From positions 186,001 through 250,000 of the forward strand of contig NZ_QGTG01000006.1 in NCBI RefSeq assembly GCF_003182155.1: a stretch of DNA of 64,000 nucleotides, given 5' to 3'. The DNA comes from Chitinophaga sp. S165. Its GTDB lineage: Bacteria > Bacteroidota > Bacteroidia > Chitinophagales > Chitinophagaceae. A program made the translations under genes and the position numbers. The notes below the pieces were generated by a model, which worked only from the letters and a program-made list of their open reading frames with translations, had not been told where the DNA came from and did not search any database. Shown here in pieces: positions 25,802-34,538 of this stretch (positions are counted from its first letter, which is position 1; each line of letters starts with the position of its first letter).

Positions 25802-26161
25802 ATGGTACAATTAAATCTGGTAGTGATCAAAACTAATAAACAGGAAGAACAGGTCAGATTTTACAACGCTTTAGGAATTACATTCAGTCATCATCGCCAC
25901 GGAAATGGTCCCTACCATTATGCAGCTGAATTGGATGGCTTTACCTTCGAAATATATCCTTTACCTAAAGACGTAACAGAACCTGATACTACCACGCGCC
26001 TCGGCTTTACCATTGAAAGCCTGAATGATACGCTGAAAGATCTTGTGGAAATAGGAGTGGAAACAGTACAGGCACCCGCCAGTACCGAGTGGGGATATGT
26101 TGCTGTAGTAAAAGATGCAGATGGCCGCAGGATCGAGCTGGTAGAAAAATTGATAAAATGA
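25802..26161 (+). CDS. VOC family (glyoxalase/bleomycin-resistance fold) protein
   Basis: A 119-residue single-domain member of the vicinal-oxygen-chelate superfamily. It starts MVQLNLVVIKTNKQEEQVRFYNALG, the typical first beta strand and helix, and ends with VAVVKDADGRRIELVEK, where the conserved Glu metal ligand (IELVE) sits. HHRHGNGPYHYAAELDGFTFEIYP forms the middle strands. The metal-binding set looks partial, so enzymatic activity is uncertain; such small members include lyases, dioxygenases and drug-binding proteins. Confidence 0.82.
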   Translation: MVQLNLVVIKTNKQEEQVRFYNALGITFSHHRHGNGPYHYAAELDGFTFEIYPLPKDVTEPDTTTRLGFTIESLNDTLKDLVEIGVETVQAPASTEWGYVAVVKDADGRRIELVEKLIK

Positions 26162-26186
26162 GGTGACGGGAAGTGGATTCTTTTAC

Positions 26187-26194
26187 TATCTTTG
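26187..26194 (+). promoter_or_regulatory. -7 element for the thioredoxin-fold gene
   Basis: TATCTTTG, 61 nt before the ATG at 26256. The -33 region is not convincing. Confidence 0.4.
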
Positions 26195-26255
26195 CTTTAC
26201 TCTACTAATATTGTAGGATATATAGAAAACAGATCAGATAGACGTAAACAGCAAT

Positions 26256-27494
26256 ATGAACAAGCTTTGGTTTTTGTTATGCCTCCCGGCATTTATCTTT
26301 GGAACACAACTGGAAAAATGGGACCTGGAACCTGGCGTATGGCAGGCTAGCCTGCACAGGAAAGATGGCGCAGACATTGTTTTTAACTTCGAAGTAAAAG
26401 ACAGCGCCCGTCAGAAACTTGTATACGTAATAAATGCAAACGACCGTTTGCTCGTAGATGATGTGAAGATCCAGGGCGATTCTATTTTCATCAAAATGCC
26501 TTTCTTCGACTCTGAATTCAGGGCTGCTTTCGGTAAAGCAGGCCGTATCCAGGGTAACTGGATCCGTCACCTGGCAGACAGGGACGTCAGCATCCCTTTT
26601 ACAGCTGCACATAATGTAAAACACCGCTTCGTGCAACATGAACCTGCAAAGGGAGATGTTACCGGCCGCTGGTCCACCTGGTTCACCACACCCGGTAAAA
26701 ATGATTCTTCTTATGCTGTTGGCGAATTCAAACAGCAGGGAAATATTGTGCATGGCACATTCCTGACGCCTACCGGCGACTATCGTTTCCTTGAAGGTAT
26801 TGTAGATGGCGATACACTGAAACTCTCCACCTTCGATGGTTCTCATGCCTACTATTTCACCGCGCTCGTAAAGAACAACACGCTGGAAAACGGTATCTTC
26901 TATGCCGGTATCGGTGATGGTAAGGAAAATTGGACAGCTGTTAAAGATGATAAAGCTGCGCTGCCCGATGAGAAAGCACTTGCTTCCGCTAAACCCGGTA
27001 ACAGCAAGCTGGATTTTACATTCCCTGACATCAACGGTAAGAAAGTAAGTATTAAGGATAAACGTTTCGAAAACAAGGTGGTAGTGATCACTATCATGGG
27101 TTCATGGTGCCCTAACTGTATGGATGAGACAGGATTTCTGTCAGAATGGTATAAGGCAAATAAAACACGTGGGGTAGAAGTGATAGGCCTTGCTTACGAG
27201 CGAACTACCGATTTCGCTAAGTCTCAGAAAGCGTTGCAGGGCTTCCTGAAACGCTTTGATGTGAACTATCCGGTACTGATCACAGGTGTGACTACCAGCG
27301 ATCCCGAAAGGACAGAAAAAACTTTACCACAAATAACTAAGATTAAAGGCTTCCCAACCACTATCTTTGTTGACAAGAAAGGAAATGTGCGGGAAGTACA
27401 TACCGGATTTTCCGGTCCTGGTACAGGCGAACACTATGAAACGTTCAAGAAAGAATTTAATGGCCTGATAGATAATCTGCTGGCAGAAAAATAG
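26256..27494 (+). CDS. Secreted TlpA-like thiol-disulfide oxidoreductase
   Basis: A 412-residue exported protein. Residues 1-17 form a signal peptide (MNKLWFLLCLPAFIFG). Residues about 20-235 form a beta-rich N-terminal domain without a clear name. The C-terminal thioredoxin-fold domain (about 245-410) has DFTFPDINGKKVSIKD, the redox motif W284-C-P-N-C288 (GSWCPNCMDE), and the cis-proline region KGFPTTIFVDKKGNV. It most likely reduces or isomerises disulfides in the periplasm or on the cell surface. Bacteroidota have many such two-domain TlpA-like proteins. It is transcribed alone and ends at a strong terminator. Confidence 0.88.
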   Translation: MNKLWFLLCLPAFIFGTQLEKWDLEPGVWQASLHRKDGADIVFNFEVKDSARQKLVYVINANDRLLVDDVKIQGDSIFIKMPFFDSEFRAAFGKAGRIQGNWIRHLADRDVSIPFTAAHNVKHRFVQHEPAKGDVTGRWSTWFTTPGKNDSSYAVGEFKQQGNIVHGTFLTPTGDYRFLEGIVDGDTLKLSTFDGSHAYYFTALVKNNTLENGIFYAGIGDGKENWTAVKDDKAALPDEKALASAKPGNSKLDFTFPDINGKKVSIKDKRFENKVVVITIMGSWCPNCMDETGFLSEWYKANKTRGVEVIGLAYERTTDFAKSQKALQGFLKRFDVNYPVLITGVTTSDPERTEKTLPQITKIKGFPTTIFVDKKGNVREVHTGFSGPGTGEHYETFKKEFNGLIDNLLAEK

Positions 27495-27519
27495 TACATA
27501 CTAACTAACCCAAATAAAT

Positions 27520-27564
27520 AAAGTGGCGGTAGCTGATATAGCTGGACCGCCACTTTCTTTTTTT
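27520..27564. terminator. Bidirectional terminator between thioredoxin-like and YtxH genes
   Basis: AAAGTGGCGGT (27520-27530) pairs with ACCGCCACTTT (27546-27556), followed by CTTTTTTT; the left flank is A-rich, so it also serves the minus strand. Confidence 0.8.
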
Positions 27565-27590
27565 GCTGGTCATCCGTTATATATAATTTT

Positions 27591-27890
27591 TTAAACAGCT
27601 TCTTTTTTAAAGTTCTGGAAGGTCTCAATAGCCTCATCTATCAGCGTGAGGATCCTTTGTTTTACATCATCTTTCATGCCGGTAACTTCGTGCTCAATGA
27701 TATATTTCAATTCACTTAACCCATCAGCGCCTTTGCCTAATATACGTTTAACACGTCCCTGCAGATGATGGGCTGACTTTTTGATCTTCCTACGGGTTTC
27801 CTCACCGCTGTCGGGAGCTGTCAGCAAACCAATAGCCAATCCTGCAGCCACACCCACCAATGCTCCACATAAAATTTTTGCAGTGCTCAT
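27591..27890 (-). CDS. YtxH domain-containing protein
   Basis: A 99-residue protein with one N-terminal membrane helix (KILCGALVGVAAGLAIGLL) followed by APDSGEETRRKIKKSA, the exact YtxH signature (helix then L-x-AP-x-SG-x-E-x-R). The rest is an amphipathic helical region that may form a coiled coil. YtxH proteins are often stress-related in Firmicutes and are common in Bacteroidota, but have no defined biochemical role. It is located between a strong terminator and the SRPBCC gene, on the same strand as the latter with a 60-nt gap, so it may share its transcript. Confidence 0.88.
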   Translation of the reverse strand: MSTAKILCGALVGVAAGLAIGLLTAPDSGEETRRKIKKSAHHLQGRVKRILGKGADGLSELKYIIEHEVTGMKDDVKQRILTLIDEAIETFQNFKKEAV

Positions 27891-27950
27891 AGTAAAAGAG
27901 TTTTAAGGTGTAATAAAAAGACTATAATGAATTTTCAAATATCGGGCCGG

Positions 27951-28673
27951 TTAAGCCGTGATCTCACCCGTTTCCACATAATGCTTGAAACGCATCACAT
28001 CTTTCTCCACCATGTTATGGAACGCACTGTTCAGTAACCACGCCAGTCCCGTACCTACATAACCTGCCGGTGGACGATAAGCGATCACCACAGATATCTC
28101 TGTGCCTCCGCCGATAGCATCTTCAAAAGTCACCTTACCTGCTGTCGCGATATTCGAGCCTGGTGCTGAACGCCAGCCTATAAAAGCGCCTGCCTCGTCC
28201 TTGATGATCTCGGCATCCCATTCCAGGGTCCCGACGCCTCCGGGGCCTTTAACCACCCAATGGGAATGAAAATCGTCATGTTCCGTAATAGACGCCAGAT
28301 GCCGCATAAAATGAGGCAGATTTTCCAGCTTTCTCCAGAACTGGTATACCTCATCTCTCGGTCTGTCAACAATGAACTTAGTCCTGACCTTTATAGTCCG
28401 GCTATGTTTTTCGCCCATTCTTCTTCCGGCATAGGCAGAAATAGGACAATTCCCTGATATTCCCCTGTATAGCAGGTAACCGCCGGCTACCAGTCTGAAT
28501 AAGCTTCTGATGGGATGTTTTGTAACATTGTTGATCGCGGAATTCGTAAGCAGCGCACCACCTATGATCGATGCAATACGGCCCTGTTTGCTTACATTCA
28601 GGACATTTGACTGCTCGTACAACATAGTAGCGCGGGGCTCGCCGTGTCCGTTTAGACTATTATATGTACTCAT
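27951..28673 (-). CDS. SRPBCC family protein with N-terminal DUF2892-like membrane region
   Basis: A 240-residue protein starting at ATG 28673 (MSTYNSLNGHGE). Residues about 30-80 hold a short membrane-like region with NVTKHPIRSLFRLVAGGYLLYRGISGNCP, as in DUF2892-type proteins. Residues about 90-235 form the START/polyketide-cyclase-like domain: KFIVDRPRDEVYQFWRKLENLPHFM, WVVKGPGGVGTLEWDAEI, GWRSAPGS. This exact architecture is common in soil bacteria, where it is annotated as SRPBCC protein or cyclase/dehydrase. Its hydrophobic-ligand binding and YtxH neighbour suggest an envelope-stress role, which is inference. Confidence 0.85.
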   Translation of the reverse strand: MSTYNSLNGHGEPRATMLYEQSNVLNVSKQGRIASIIGGALLTNSAINNVTKHPIRSLFRLVAGGYLLYRGISGNCPISAYAGRRMGEKHSRTIKVRTKFIVDRPRDEVYQFWRKLENLPHFMRHLASITEHDDFHSHWVVKGPGGVGTLEWDAEIIKDEAGAFIGWRSAPGSNIATAGKVTFEDAIGGGTEISVVIAYRPPAGYVGTGLAWLLNSAFHNMVEKDVMRFKHYVETGEITA

Positions 28674-28820
28674 AAACAATGGGTTTTGAAATAGATAAGC
28701 TAAAATCTTGCTCGAATCAGAATGTATTAATAATCAGTTGTTTATTGTATTTTACTATTGTGGAATTGCGTATAAAATTGCACATCTGGTCTACATCATC
28801 ATTCCCGTTAGGAGTGGTGC

Positions 28821-29462
28821 CTAATTCCCGCCCTCAAACTCTTTTTCCAGTTCCCTGAATATCTCATTCCCCCAATGTGGTTCAAGCTCGTTCTTAGGCT
28901 TAAATTCGGCAAACCGCTGCCCGGCTTCCTCCACTATCGGAGCAGCCTTTTTCTTACCGCCTCCGAACAGGGCGGGCGTATGATATATCACCAATGCCTT
29001 CATCAGGTATGCCCTGGGGTTAGCACTGTCGGCTGCAATGGCTTTATCTGAATAATTACGGCTATCAGGCCCCAGCGAGATACCCCTTGAGTTATTGGCA
29101 TTGATACGCGCCGACAACCAGTAAGCCATCAGTGTCAGTGTCTCAGTATTGCCCGGTTGCAGGTCAAGTGCTTTCTTTACATAAGGTTCTGCTTTATCAG
29201 TAGTGGGTTCTGCCTGTCCTTTTGGGGCCTTAAAGGAAGATTGCGTATACGCCCAGCCGGTATAATATTGTAACAGCCACTCTTCAGGATGCGCCGTTGC
29301 CAGCTGACCGATCTTTTCCGCTCCCTGTTGCCAGACGGTAAAGTCAGTGGTTTTATTCAACTGTTCAAGTTCACCTTTCAGCGTGTCCTTCCAGTCTGTC
29401 TGTCCTTGTGCTATTAAGCCGGTTGTCAGCAACACCAGCAGCAGTGTAGTAAATGCTCTCAT
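28821..29462 (-). CDS. Secreted TPR-like protein of unknown function
   Basis: A 213-residue protein with a clear signal peptide (MRAFTTLLLVLLTTGLIAQG, cleavage near residue 19). Two TPR-like repeats are visible: WLLQYYTGWAYTQSS to AEPYVKKALDLQPGNTETLTLMAYWLSAR, and DSANPRAYLMKALVIYHTP with a GGGKKKA loop. The tail is acidic. The pattern matches small TPR proteins of Bacteroidota with no assigned role. It is monocistronic and divergent from the DUF1080 gene, with 158 nt between the starts. Confidence 0.72.
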   Translation of the reverse strand: MRAFTTLLLVLLTTGLIAQGQTDWKDTLKGELEQLNKTTDFTVWQQGAEKIGQLATAHPEEWLLQYYTGWAYTQSSFKAPKGQAEPTTDKAEPYVKKALDLQPGNTETLTLMAYWLSARINANNSRGISLGPDSRNYSDKAIAADSANPRAYLMKALVIYHTPALFGGGKKKAAPIVEEAGQRFAEFKPKNELEPHWGNEIFRELEKEFEGGN

Positions 29463-29620
29463 AAATAGTCTTTACATCTAATGGTCTAAATTATATGCCA
29501 ACTTCCGGCTGTATACGAAACAGATATTGTTGCCCCTTTGTTGAGGTTGATGCCATCAATGAAAATTGGGAGAAATATTTACCGTTTAGTCCCTATCTTA
29601 AAGCCATAAATTACTGACGT

Positions 29621-30463
29621 ATGAAAAAACTATTTACGTGCGGGTTGCTGCTATTGACGCTGACGGGAATGTGCCAGAAGAAAAAAAATAATGGCTGGAT
29701 ACAGCTGTTCAACGGGAAAGACCTGACCGGTTGGGATATCAAGATCAAAGGACATGATCTGAATGAGAACTATGGCAACACTTTTCGGGTAGAAGACGGA
29801 TTGCTGAAAGTGCGTTATGATCAGTATACCAACTTTAACGAACAATATGGCCACATCTTTTATAAGAAGAACTTCTCTGCTTACCTGGTAGTGGTAGAAT
29901 ACCGCTTCGTAGGAGAGCAGGTTGCAGGTGGTCCGGGTTGGGCGCTGCGTAACAGCGGAATAATGCTGCATGGTCAATCTGCTGCCAGCATGGGTAAAGA
30001 CCAGGACTTCCCCATCTCATTGGAAGAACAGTTGTTAGGTGGCAACGGAACAGATCCCCGTTCTACGGCCAACTTGTGTACGCCCGGTACTAATGTAGTC
30101 ATGAACGGCAAACTGATCACGGATCACTGTATCTCTTCCACTTCAAAAACTTATCACGGCGAACAATGGGTACGGGCTGCAGCGTTGGTACTGCGCGATT
30201 CCGTGATCAAACACATCGTGTTCAATGATACCGTTATCGTATACAATAAACCGCAAACAGGTGGAGGAAACGTACTGAATGCAGATAGCACACTTGTGCA
30301 GGCAGGACGTTTGCTTAAAGAAGGATCTATCTCCCTGCAAAGTGAAAGCCATCCGGTCGATTTCAGAAAGGTAGAAATATTCGACCTGGAGCCATATATG
30401 AACGATCCGGTAAAACTAGAGGCTATCCTCCGGAAATTACAGAAACAAGGTAAAAAGAAATAA
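29621..30463 (+). CDS. Secreted DUF1080 (3-keto-disaccharide hydrolase) protein
   Basis: A 280-residue exported protein (signal MKKLFTCGLLLLTLTGMCQ). The rest is one DUF1080/PF06439 domain: GWIQLFNGKDLTGWDIKIKG, the FKVEDGLLKV-like strand (FRVEDGLLKVRYD), GHIFYKKNFSAYLVVVEYRF, and a concluding ISLQSESHPVDFRKVEIFDL. The concanavalin-like fold is associated with hydrolysis of 3-keto-glycosides after oxidation by periplasmic dehydrogenases. A second, longer DUF1080 protein is encoded at 41233. Monocistronic; activity of this copy is inferred from family only. Confidence 0.88.
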   Translation: MKKLFTCGLLLLTLTGMCQKKKNNGWIQLFNGKDLTGWDIKIKGHDLNENYGNTFRVEDGLLKVRYDQYTNFNEQYGHIFYKKNFSAYLVVVEYRFVGEQVAGGPGWALRNSGIMLHGQSAASMGKDQDFPISLEEQLLGGNGTDPRSTANLCTPGTNVVMNGKLITDHCISSTSKTYHGEQWVRAAALVLRDSVIKHIVFNDTVIVYNKPQTGGGNVLNADSTLVQAGRLLKEGSISLQSESHPVDFRKVEIFDLEPYMNDPVKLEAILRKLQKQGKKK

Positions 30464-30472
30464 ACAGCACCA

Positions 30473-30523
30473 AAGGATCAGGAATTAATGATAGCCATCG
30501 TAGCACCTTAACTCCTGGTCCTT
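30473..30523. terminator. Imperfect hairpin between convergent genes
   Basis: AAGGATCAGGAATTA (30473-30487) pairs with TAACTCCTGGTCCTT (30509-30523) allowing G-U pairs; the 21-nt loop is large and there is no clear T-run, so termination is tentative. Confidence 0.35.
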
Positions 30524-30535
30524 CAGTGCCTTCAT

Positions 30536-30724
30536 TTAGCTATTTATTGCTACTGTTGGTCGCTGGAACGTAGTGTCAGGAATATGAAAGTCCACAGCGC
30601 CATGCGGCGGACGTGGAGGCTTTGGTGGTTTCGGCGGACGAGGAGGTGCATGGCCAGGTGCTACACAACTTGCTCCTGTTAACAACAATCCCAACACCAC
30701 AGGCAAAAATCTGATCTGTTTCAT
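30536..30724 (-). CDS. Small proline-rich lipoprotein
   Basis: A 62-residue protein with a lipoprotein signal (MKQIRFLPVVLGLLLTGASC, Cys20 lipidated). The mature part begins VAPGHAPPRPP and contains a run of PPKP/PPRP repeats, followed by a polar tail (VDFHIPDTTFQRP). No catalytic domain. The basic proline-rich segment could act as a spacer or bind acidic surface polymers. Such small proline-rich lipoproteins are frequent in Chitinophagaceae and are poorly conserved. Confidence 0.6.
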   Translation of the reverse strand: MKQIRFLPVVLGLLLTGASCVAPGHAPPRPPKPPKPPRPPHGAVDFHIPDTTFQRPTVAINS

Positions 30725-30906
30725 GTCGTTTGTTTTTTAATCCACTGTTATAGAAACAAATTATATGCCGTTACACAGTAACCCTGTTATTGCTCACTTC
30801 CACCGGATCATCCTGCTATAAGACCGCTCATAAAAGTCCACGGAAAGATCACAGGATCTCCGTAATTTCATGTTCTGCAACAAAAATCCGCAGCCACCCT
30901 TTTTTC

Positions 30907-32028
30907 ATGTCACAGATACCAGGAACCGGCAAACACTTTGCCGGATTAGATCATTTGCGCGCCTTCGCAATCTCTTTTGTCTTCATTTACCATTACCGCA
31001 TCTTCAAACACCCCACATGGATAGAGCCTATCGGCAGTTTCGGTTGGACAGGCGTAGACCTGTTTTTTGTGCTAAGCGGTTTCCTGATATCTTCACAGTT
31101 GTTTGCACAGATCAGTAACAATGAACAGATTTCCTTCAAAGAGTTTTTCCTTAAACGTTTCTTCAGGATCATCCCTGCTTATCTCACTGTACTTGCATTG
31201 TATTTCCTGGTGCCCGCTTTCCGTGAAAGAGAGGCGCTGCCGCCACTCTGGAAGTTCCTCACCTTTACGCAGAATATCGGTCTGCATCTGAAGGACAACG
31301 GTACCTTTTCACATGCATGGTCATTGTGTATAGAAGAGCAGTTCTATTTTCTCTTTCCGATCATACTGATCATGCTCGTGCGTTGGAAAGCTTTGAAAAT
31401 AGGCCCCTGGTTGATCGGCATTTTATTTATCGGTGGATTTGCTATCCGCTTATTCAGCTGGTTCGCTATTCTGGAACCCGTTCAGGGAACAGGCGATTAT
31501 TGGGTGACATGGTATATGTGGATGTATTATCCGACGTTCACACGCCTTGATGGATTACTTACTGGTGTTACATTAGCGGCTATCTTCCAGTTCCTGCCCC
31601 TTGTAAAGCAAAAGGTCATGACACTTGGAAATAAATTACTGCTGATAGGTTTAGCTTTGTTAACAGGCGCATGGTTCCTTTGTGAAGAGCCGTCTACATT
31701 TTATGCATCCATTTTCGGCTTCCCGCTAATCGCTATCGGCTATGGTGCAATGGTAGCAGGAGCTGTAAATGAAACAGGATTCCTGCATAAAAACAACTTA
31801 CGTTTCACCGCTACATTGGCGATGCTGTCTTACGGTATCTATCTCTCACATAAAGGCGTAATACATCTTACGCAGCTGTGGGTAGGAAAACTAGGTATAG
31901 AGGAGGAAAGTACCACTATGTTTATTATCTGCACTATCACTTGTGTGCTTGCTGCATTCTTATTGAACAAGGCCATCGAAAAGCCTTTCCTGAAACTCAG
32001 GGGACGTATCCTCGCCAGGCTATCGTAA
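30907..32028 (+). CDS. Membrane acyltransferase family 3 (OafA/YrhL type)
   Basis: A 373-residue integral membrane O-acyltransferase starting at ATG 30907 (MSQIPGTGKHFAGLDHLRAF). The first membrane segment contains HLRAFAISFVFIYHY, with the family histidine and RAxA motif, and VDLFFVLSGFLIS follows. KRFFRIIPAYL, the Arg-rich loop, and SLCIEEQFYFLFP, the catalytic-region glutamate motif, are intact. About ten membrane segments are seen, the usual number. It transfers acyl groups to extracytoplasmic sugars or similar acceptors; no SGNH domain is fused. Upstream in-frame codons back to 30790 lack a signal and are probably untranslated. Confidence 0.9.
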   Translation: MSQIPGTGKHFAGLDHLRAFAISFVFIYHYRIFKHPTWIEPIGSFGWTGVDLFFVLSGFLISSQLFAQISNNEQISFKEFFLKRFFRIIPAYLTVLALYFLVPAFREREALPPLWKFLTFTQNIGLHLKDNGTFSHAWSLCIEEQFYFLFPIILIMLVRWKALKIGPWLIGILFIGGFAIRLFSWFAILEPVQGTGDYWVTWYMWMYYPTFTRLDGLLTGVTLAAIFQFLPLVKQKVMTLGNKLLLIGLALLTGAWFLCEEPSTFYASIFGFPLIAIGYGAMVAGAVNETGFLHKNNLRFTATLAMLSYGIYLSHKGVIHLTQLWVGKLGIEEESTTMFIICTITCVLAAFLLNKAIEKPFLKLRGRILARLS

Positions 32029-32045
32029 ATACATCTCATATTATT

Positions 32046-32076
32046 AGGGCCGTTGACTGACTATAGCAACGGCCCT
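32046..32076. terminator. Bidirectional terminator between acyltransferase and GH144 genes
   Basis: AGGGCCGTTG (32046-32055) pairs perfectly with CAACGGCCCT (32067-32076). Confidence 0.6.
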
Positions 32077-32083
32077 GGTAGTA

Positions 32084-33463
32084 TCATTTATCCAGGTAAG
32101 GACTTTCAAATCCTAGTTTCTTTAATCCCGATTTTACTTCCGGACAACTCATAAATAATTTCCAAAGTAACCCGCTGCGATAGTTCTCCATCATAACAAC
32201 AGCAGGCCCCTGATCTATTGCCAGATACCGCTGTGGGTACCAGTTGTTGGTTTCGCTGAATGCATCATAAAAACCATACTTACCAAACACTTTATCACGC
32301 ATATCCTTATACCAGTGCACCATTGCCTGTTTTGAATATTCCGGGGTATAAGGCATGGAGGAAATAGCAGCAGTAGGAGAGATGACACCCAGATCATTGT
32401 TGTCGCCGGGAGCATGTGCTGCATAACCGTTCACAGAATAACTGGCGGTCAGTCCCCAGCTATCAGGGCCATAGCCCTTATACTTTTTAGGGTTCTCCAC
32501 ACACCATTCACGATTGATCAACGTATGATTCACATTGTTCTCCCAATAGTCTGCATACTTATCTTTCAGACCATGCGGATCAAGTCCGAGGTAAGAATAA
32601 TGCGACCAGAAAAGCGGTCCGCCATATTGTTTTGCGAAGTTGTGTGACAGCTTCAGGGTATGCCCGTAAGCTGTAATACTGTCTCTGATAGCGCCGCCAC
32701 GAGCCCATCCCTCATGATATACTTCCGCCGGAACGCCATGTGTAGGTGACGAAGCAGCCAGCACGTACATGATCAGGCACTCATTATAGCCAGTTACAGG
32801 GAAGTTCATCTCCCATTGATAGTTAGGCGACCAATGCCAGTATAACACGTTCTTGCCATTCCTGTACCAGTTCCAGTCAACCTCCTTCCATAGCTTGTCA
32901 ACTTTTGCCGCAAGCGCTTTCTCCTGTTCATTGCCGGTGGCAAAATATTGTCTTACACATAACAGGCCCTGTATCATAAAAGCCGTTTCTACAAGATCTC
33001 CGCCATTATCCTTTTGTCCGAATGGTTTTACCTTACCATTCTCACCGTACATCCAATGCGGCCAGGCGCCATGAAAACGATCTGCGTTCTCAAGAAAGGC
33101 GACGATCTTCGTCATCCTGTCCAATCCTTCCTGCCGGGTAATATAACCCCTCTCAATCCCAGCGAGAATAGCCATTACGCCAAAGCCGCTGCCACCGGAG
33201 GTAACAACGTTCATATCATTCTCCGGATAATCGCCATCCACATGGTAACGCTCTCTCGCCATACCGCTGGCGGGTTCAGCGCCATCCCAGAAATACTGGA
33301 ACGTATGCGCTTCAACAATATTAAAAATGGAATCCGTCGATAAAGCAGCGGTATCAACAGCTGTACTGTCTTTCGCCGTCTGACGGGTGGAAGGACCTCC
33401 ACATGACATCATTGCCGCAGGAACTATTGCTCCAAGCAGGCAGAGGAATAGTAAGTTTCTCAT
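32084..33463 (-). CDS. GH144-type endo-beta-1,2-glucanase lipoprotein
   Basis: A 459-residue lipoprotein (lipobox AAMMSC near residue 20) of the glucoamylase-like family now classed as GH144, whose founding member is an endo-beta-1,2-glucanase from Chitinophaga. It has an (alpha/alpha)6 barrel with HTFQYFWDGAEPASGMARER, VVTSGGSGFGVMAILAGIERG, GGDLVETAFMIQGLL, GPLFWSHYSYLGLDPHG, and WGLTASYSVNGYAAHAPGDNNDLGVI, all diagnostic of the family. It cleaves beta-1,2-glucan to sophorooligosaccharides at the cell surface or periplasm. It follows the metal-dependent hydrolase gene by 32 nt on the same strand. No SusC/SusD pair is adjacent, unlike in typical polysaccharide loci. Confidence 0.87.
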   Translation of the reverse strand: MRNLLFLCLLGAIVPAAMMSCGGPSTRQTAKDSTAVDTAALSTDSIFNIVEAHTFQYFWDGAEPASGMARERYHVDGDYPENDMNVVTSGGSGFGVMAILAGIERGYITRQEGLDRMTKIVAFLENADRFHGAWPHWMYGENGKVKPFGQKDNGGDLVETAFMIQGLLCVRQYFATGNEQEKALAAKVDKLWKEVDWNWYRNGKNVLYWHWSPNYQWEMNFPVTGYNECLIMYVLAASSPTHGVPAEVYHEGWARGGAIRDSITAYGHTLKLSHNFAKQYGGPLFWSHYSYLGLDPHGLKDKYADYWENNVNHTLINREWCVENPKKYKGYGPDSWGLTASYSVNGYAAHAPGDNNDLGVISPTAAISSMPYTPEYSKQAMVHWYKDMRDKVFGKYGFYDAFSETNNWYPQRYLAIDQGPAVVMMENYRSGLLWKLFMSCPEVKSGLKKLGFESPYLDK

Positions 33464-33495
33464 GTATGTAATTTAATGTTTTTGATAATGGCATC

Positions 33496-34284
33496 TTAAA
33501 ACACGATTACTTCACCATCTTCCGGGATCAATACTTTACCTGCGATACCCTTTTCATTGACATAATCGCGAAGCTCCCGGCGACTAAGCACACAATGATT
33601 TAATGCTTCCATATGGATCGCTATTATCGTTGCGTTTGGCACTATTTCATGAACCTTCAATATATCTTCCTTGCCCATGATGATAGCACCGAAACCATCT
33701 AACGTAGCAGCGCCTGCATTAAGCACAACAATACCAGGCTGGAAGTTTTTTAGCGTTGATTCCACTGCCGGGATCCAGATAGTATCCGCAGCAAAATACA
33801 CTGATGGCTCGCCAGGCTCATTAAAATATAAACCTGAAACTTTACCCATCCTTGCCGCCATTTCCGGAATAGCATACAGTGCATCCGGACCATGCTGGCA
33901 TTCTGTTTTCTGAAAACGGACATTGTCGAACGTAGCGCTCTCACCGAATACTCTGACATCGGTGAAACCTGCTTCGCGAATAACATTGGCGTCATCTTCG
34001 TTTTGTGAGAAAAGAGGAGTATCCTTCGGGAGCACCTCTTTCGCTATTTTATCCCAATGATCGGCATGCAAATGTGTAACGATGATTGCATCAGCATTCG
34101 CAAGACTTTCCGCTTTTACAGGAAGGTCCGTCAGCGGATTTCTTAGATGTGAATTCGGAGTACCGGGAAAACTTGAATAGGCCTCCTTTTCAGCCAGCAT
34201 AGGATCGATTAAAAAACGCTTGCCAGCATAGTTAAATACAACTGTTGCATTTCTTATTAACTGGATACTTGTCTTTTCCGCCAT
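33496..34284 (-). CDS. UlaG-like metal-dependent hydrolase (metallo-beta-lactamase fold)
   Basis: A 262-residue cytoplasmic member of the metallo-beta-lactamase superfamily, UlaG/YtkL-like subgroup. T-H71-L-H73-A-D75-H76 gives the HxHxDH zinc motif; IRNATVVFNYAGKRFLIDPML is the typical N-terminus and ECQHG plus VYFAADTIW supply further metal-site positions, with IAIHMEALNHC near the end. UlaG acts on lactone phosphates and relatives on RNA or phosphoesters; the actual substrate is unknown. It is first in a two-gene unit with the GH144 glucanase (32-nt gap), so a role in sugar utilisation is possible. Confidence 0.82.
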   Translation of the reverse strand: MAEKTSIQLIRNATVVFNYAGKRFLIDPMLAEKEAYSSFPGTPNSHLRNPLTDLPVKAESLANADAIIVTHLHADHWDKIAKEVLPKDTPLFSQNEDDANVIREAGFTDVRVFGESATFDNVRFQKTECQHGPDALYAIPEMAARMGKVSGLYFNEPGEPSVYFAADTIWIPAVESTLKNFQPGIVVLNAGAATLDGFGAIIMGKEDILKVHEIVPNATIIAIHMEALNHCVLSRRELRDYVNEKGIAGKVLIPEDGEVIVF

Positions 34285-34377
34285 ATGTTTACATCTTATT
34301 GTTACGAATATTGTTCAGGGTAAAATCAGCATCTTACGAAGACCGACCACGTTGGGCAATGGGTTAGTATTATCATT

Positions 34378-34385
34378 CAAATATA
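34378..34385 (-). promoter_or_regulatory. -7 element for the UlaG-like/GH144 unit
   Basis: TATATTTG on the minus strand, 94 nt before the ATG at 34284; no clear -33 element. Confidence 0.35.
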
Positions 34386-34408
34386 ATGAAAAGCAGTTTC
34401 GCCCCGGA

Positions 34409-34439
34409 TTTGCAGGTGTGATGGAAATACTTACCTTTG
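34409..34439 (+). promoter_or_regulatory. Strong promoter of the RNA ligase-HD-Pnk operon
   Basis: TTTG (34409-34412), exactly 19 nt, TACCTTTG (34432-34439): a full match to the Bacteroidota consensus. Transcription would begin near 34446, leaving a leader of about 120 nt before the ligase ATG. Confidence 0.68.
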
Positions 34440-34482
34440 CAACCAATTATAAAAAAACAGACAAACTTTGAGTCATGTAATC

Positions 34483-34538
34483 TCACAGGCATAATATTGT
34501 TAACTACGCCACCTGCATCCTGCAGGAATGGCCTGTGA
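34483..34538 (+). other. Nested hairpins in the leader of the RNA-repair operon
   Basis: TCACAGGC (34483-34490) pairs perfectly with GCCTGTGA (34531-34538). Inside this loop CCTGCA (34512-34517) pairs with TGCAGG (34521-34526) around a 3-nt loop. The outer stem is followed by ATCCTTTTGTTTAAT, so it resembles an attenuator or a regulatory leader fold. Structure is by eye only. Confidence 0.45.

Noticed and set aside
28622-28640. GTAGCGCGGGG-like string resembling the REP arm
   Set aside because: It falls inside the SRPBCC coding region, lacks the hairpin partner and is a short chance match.
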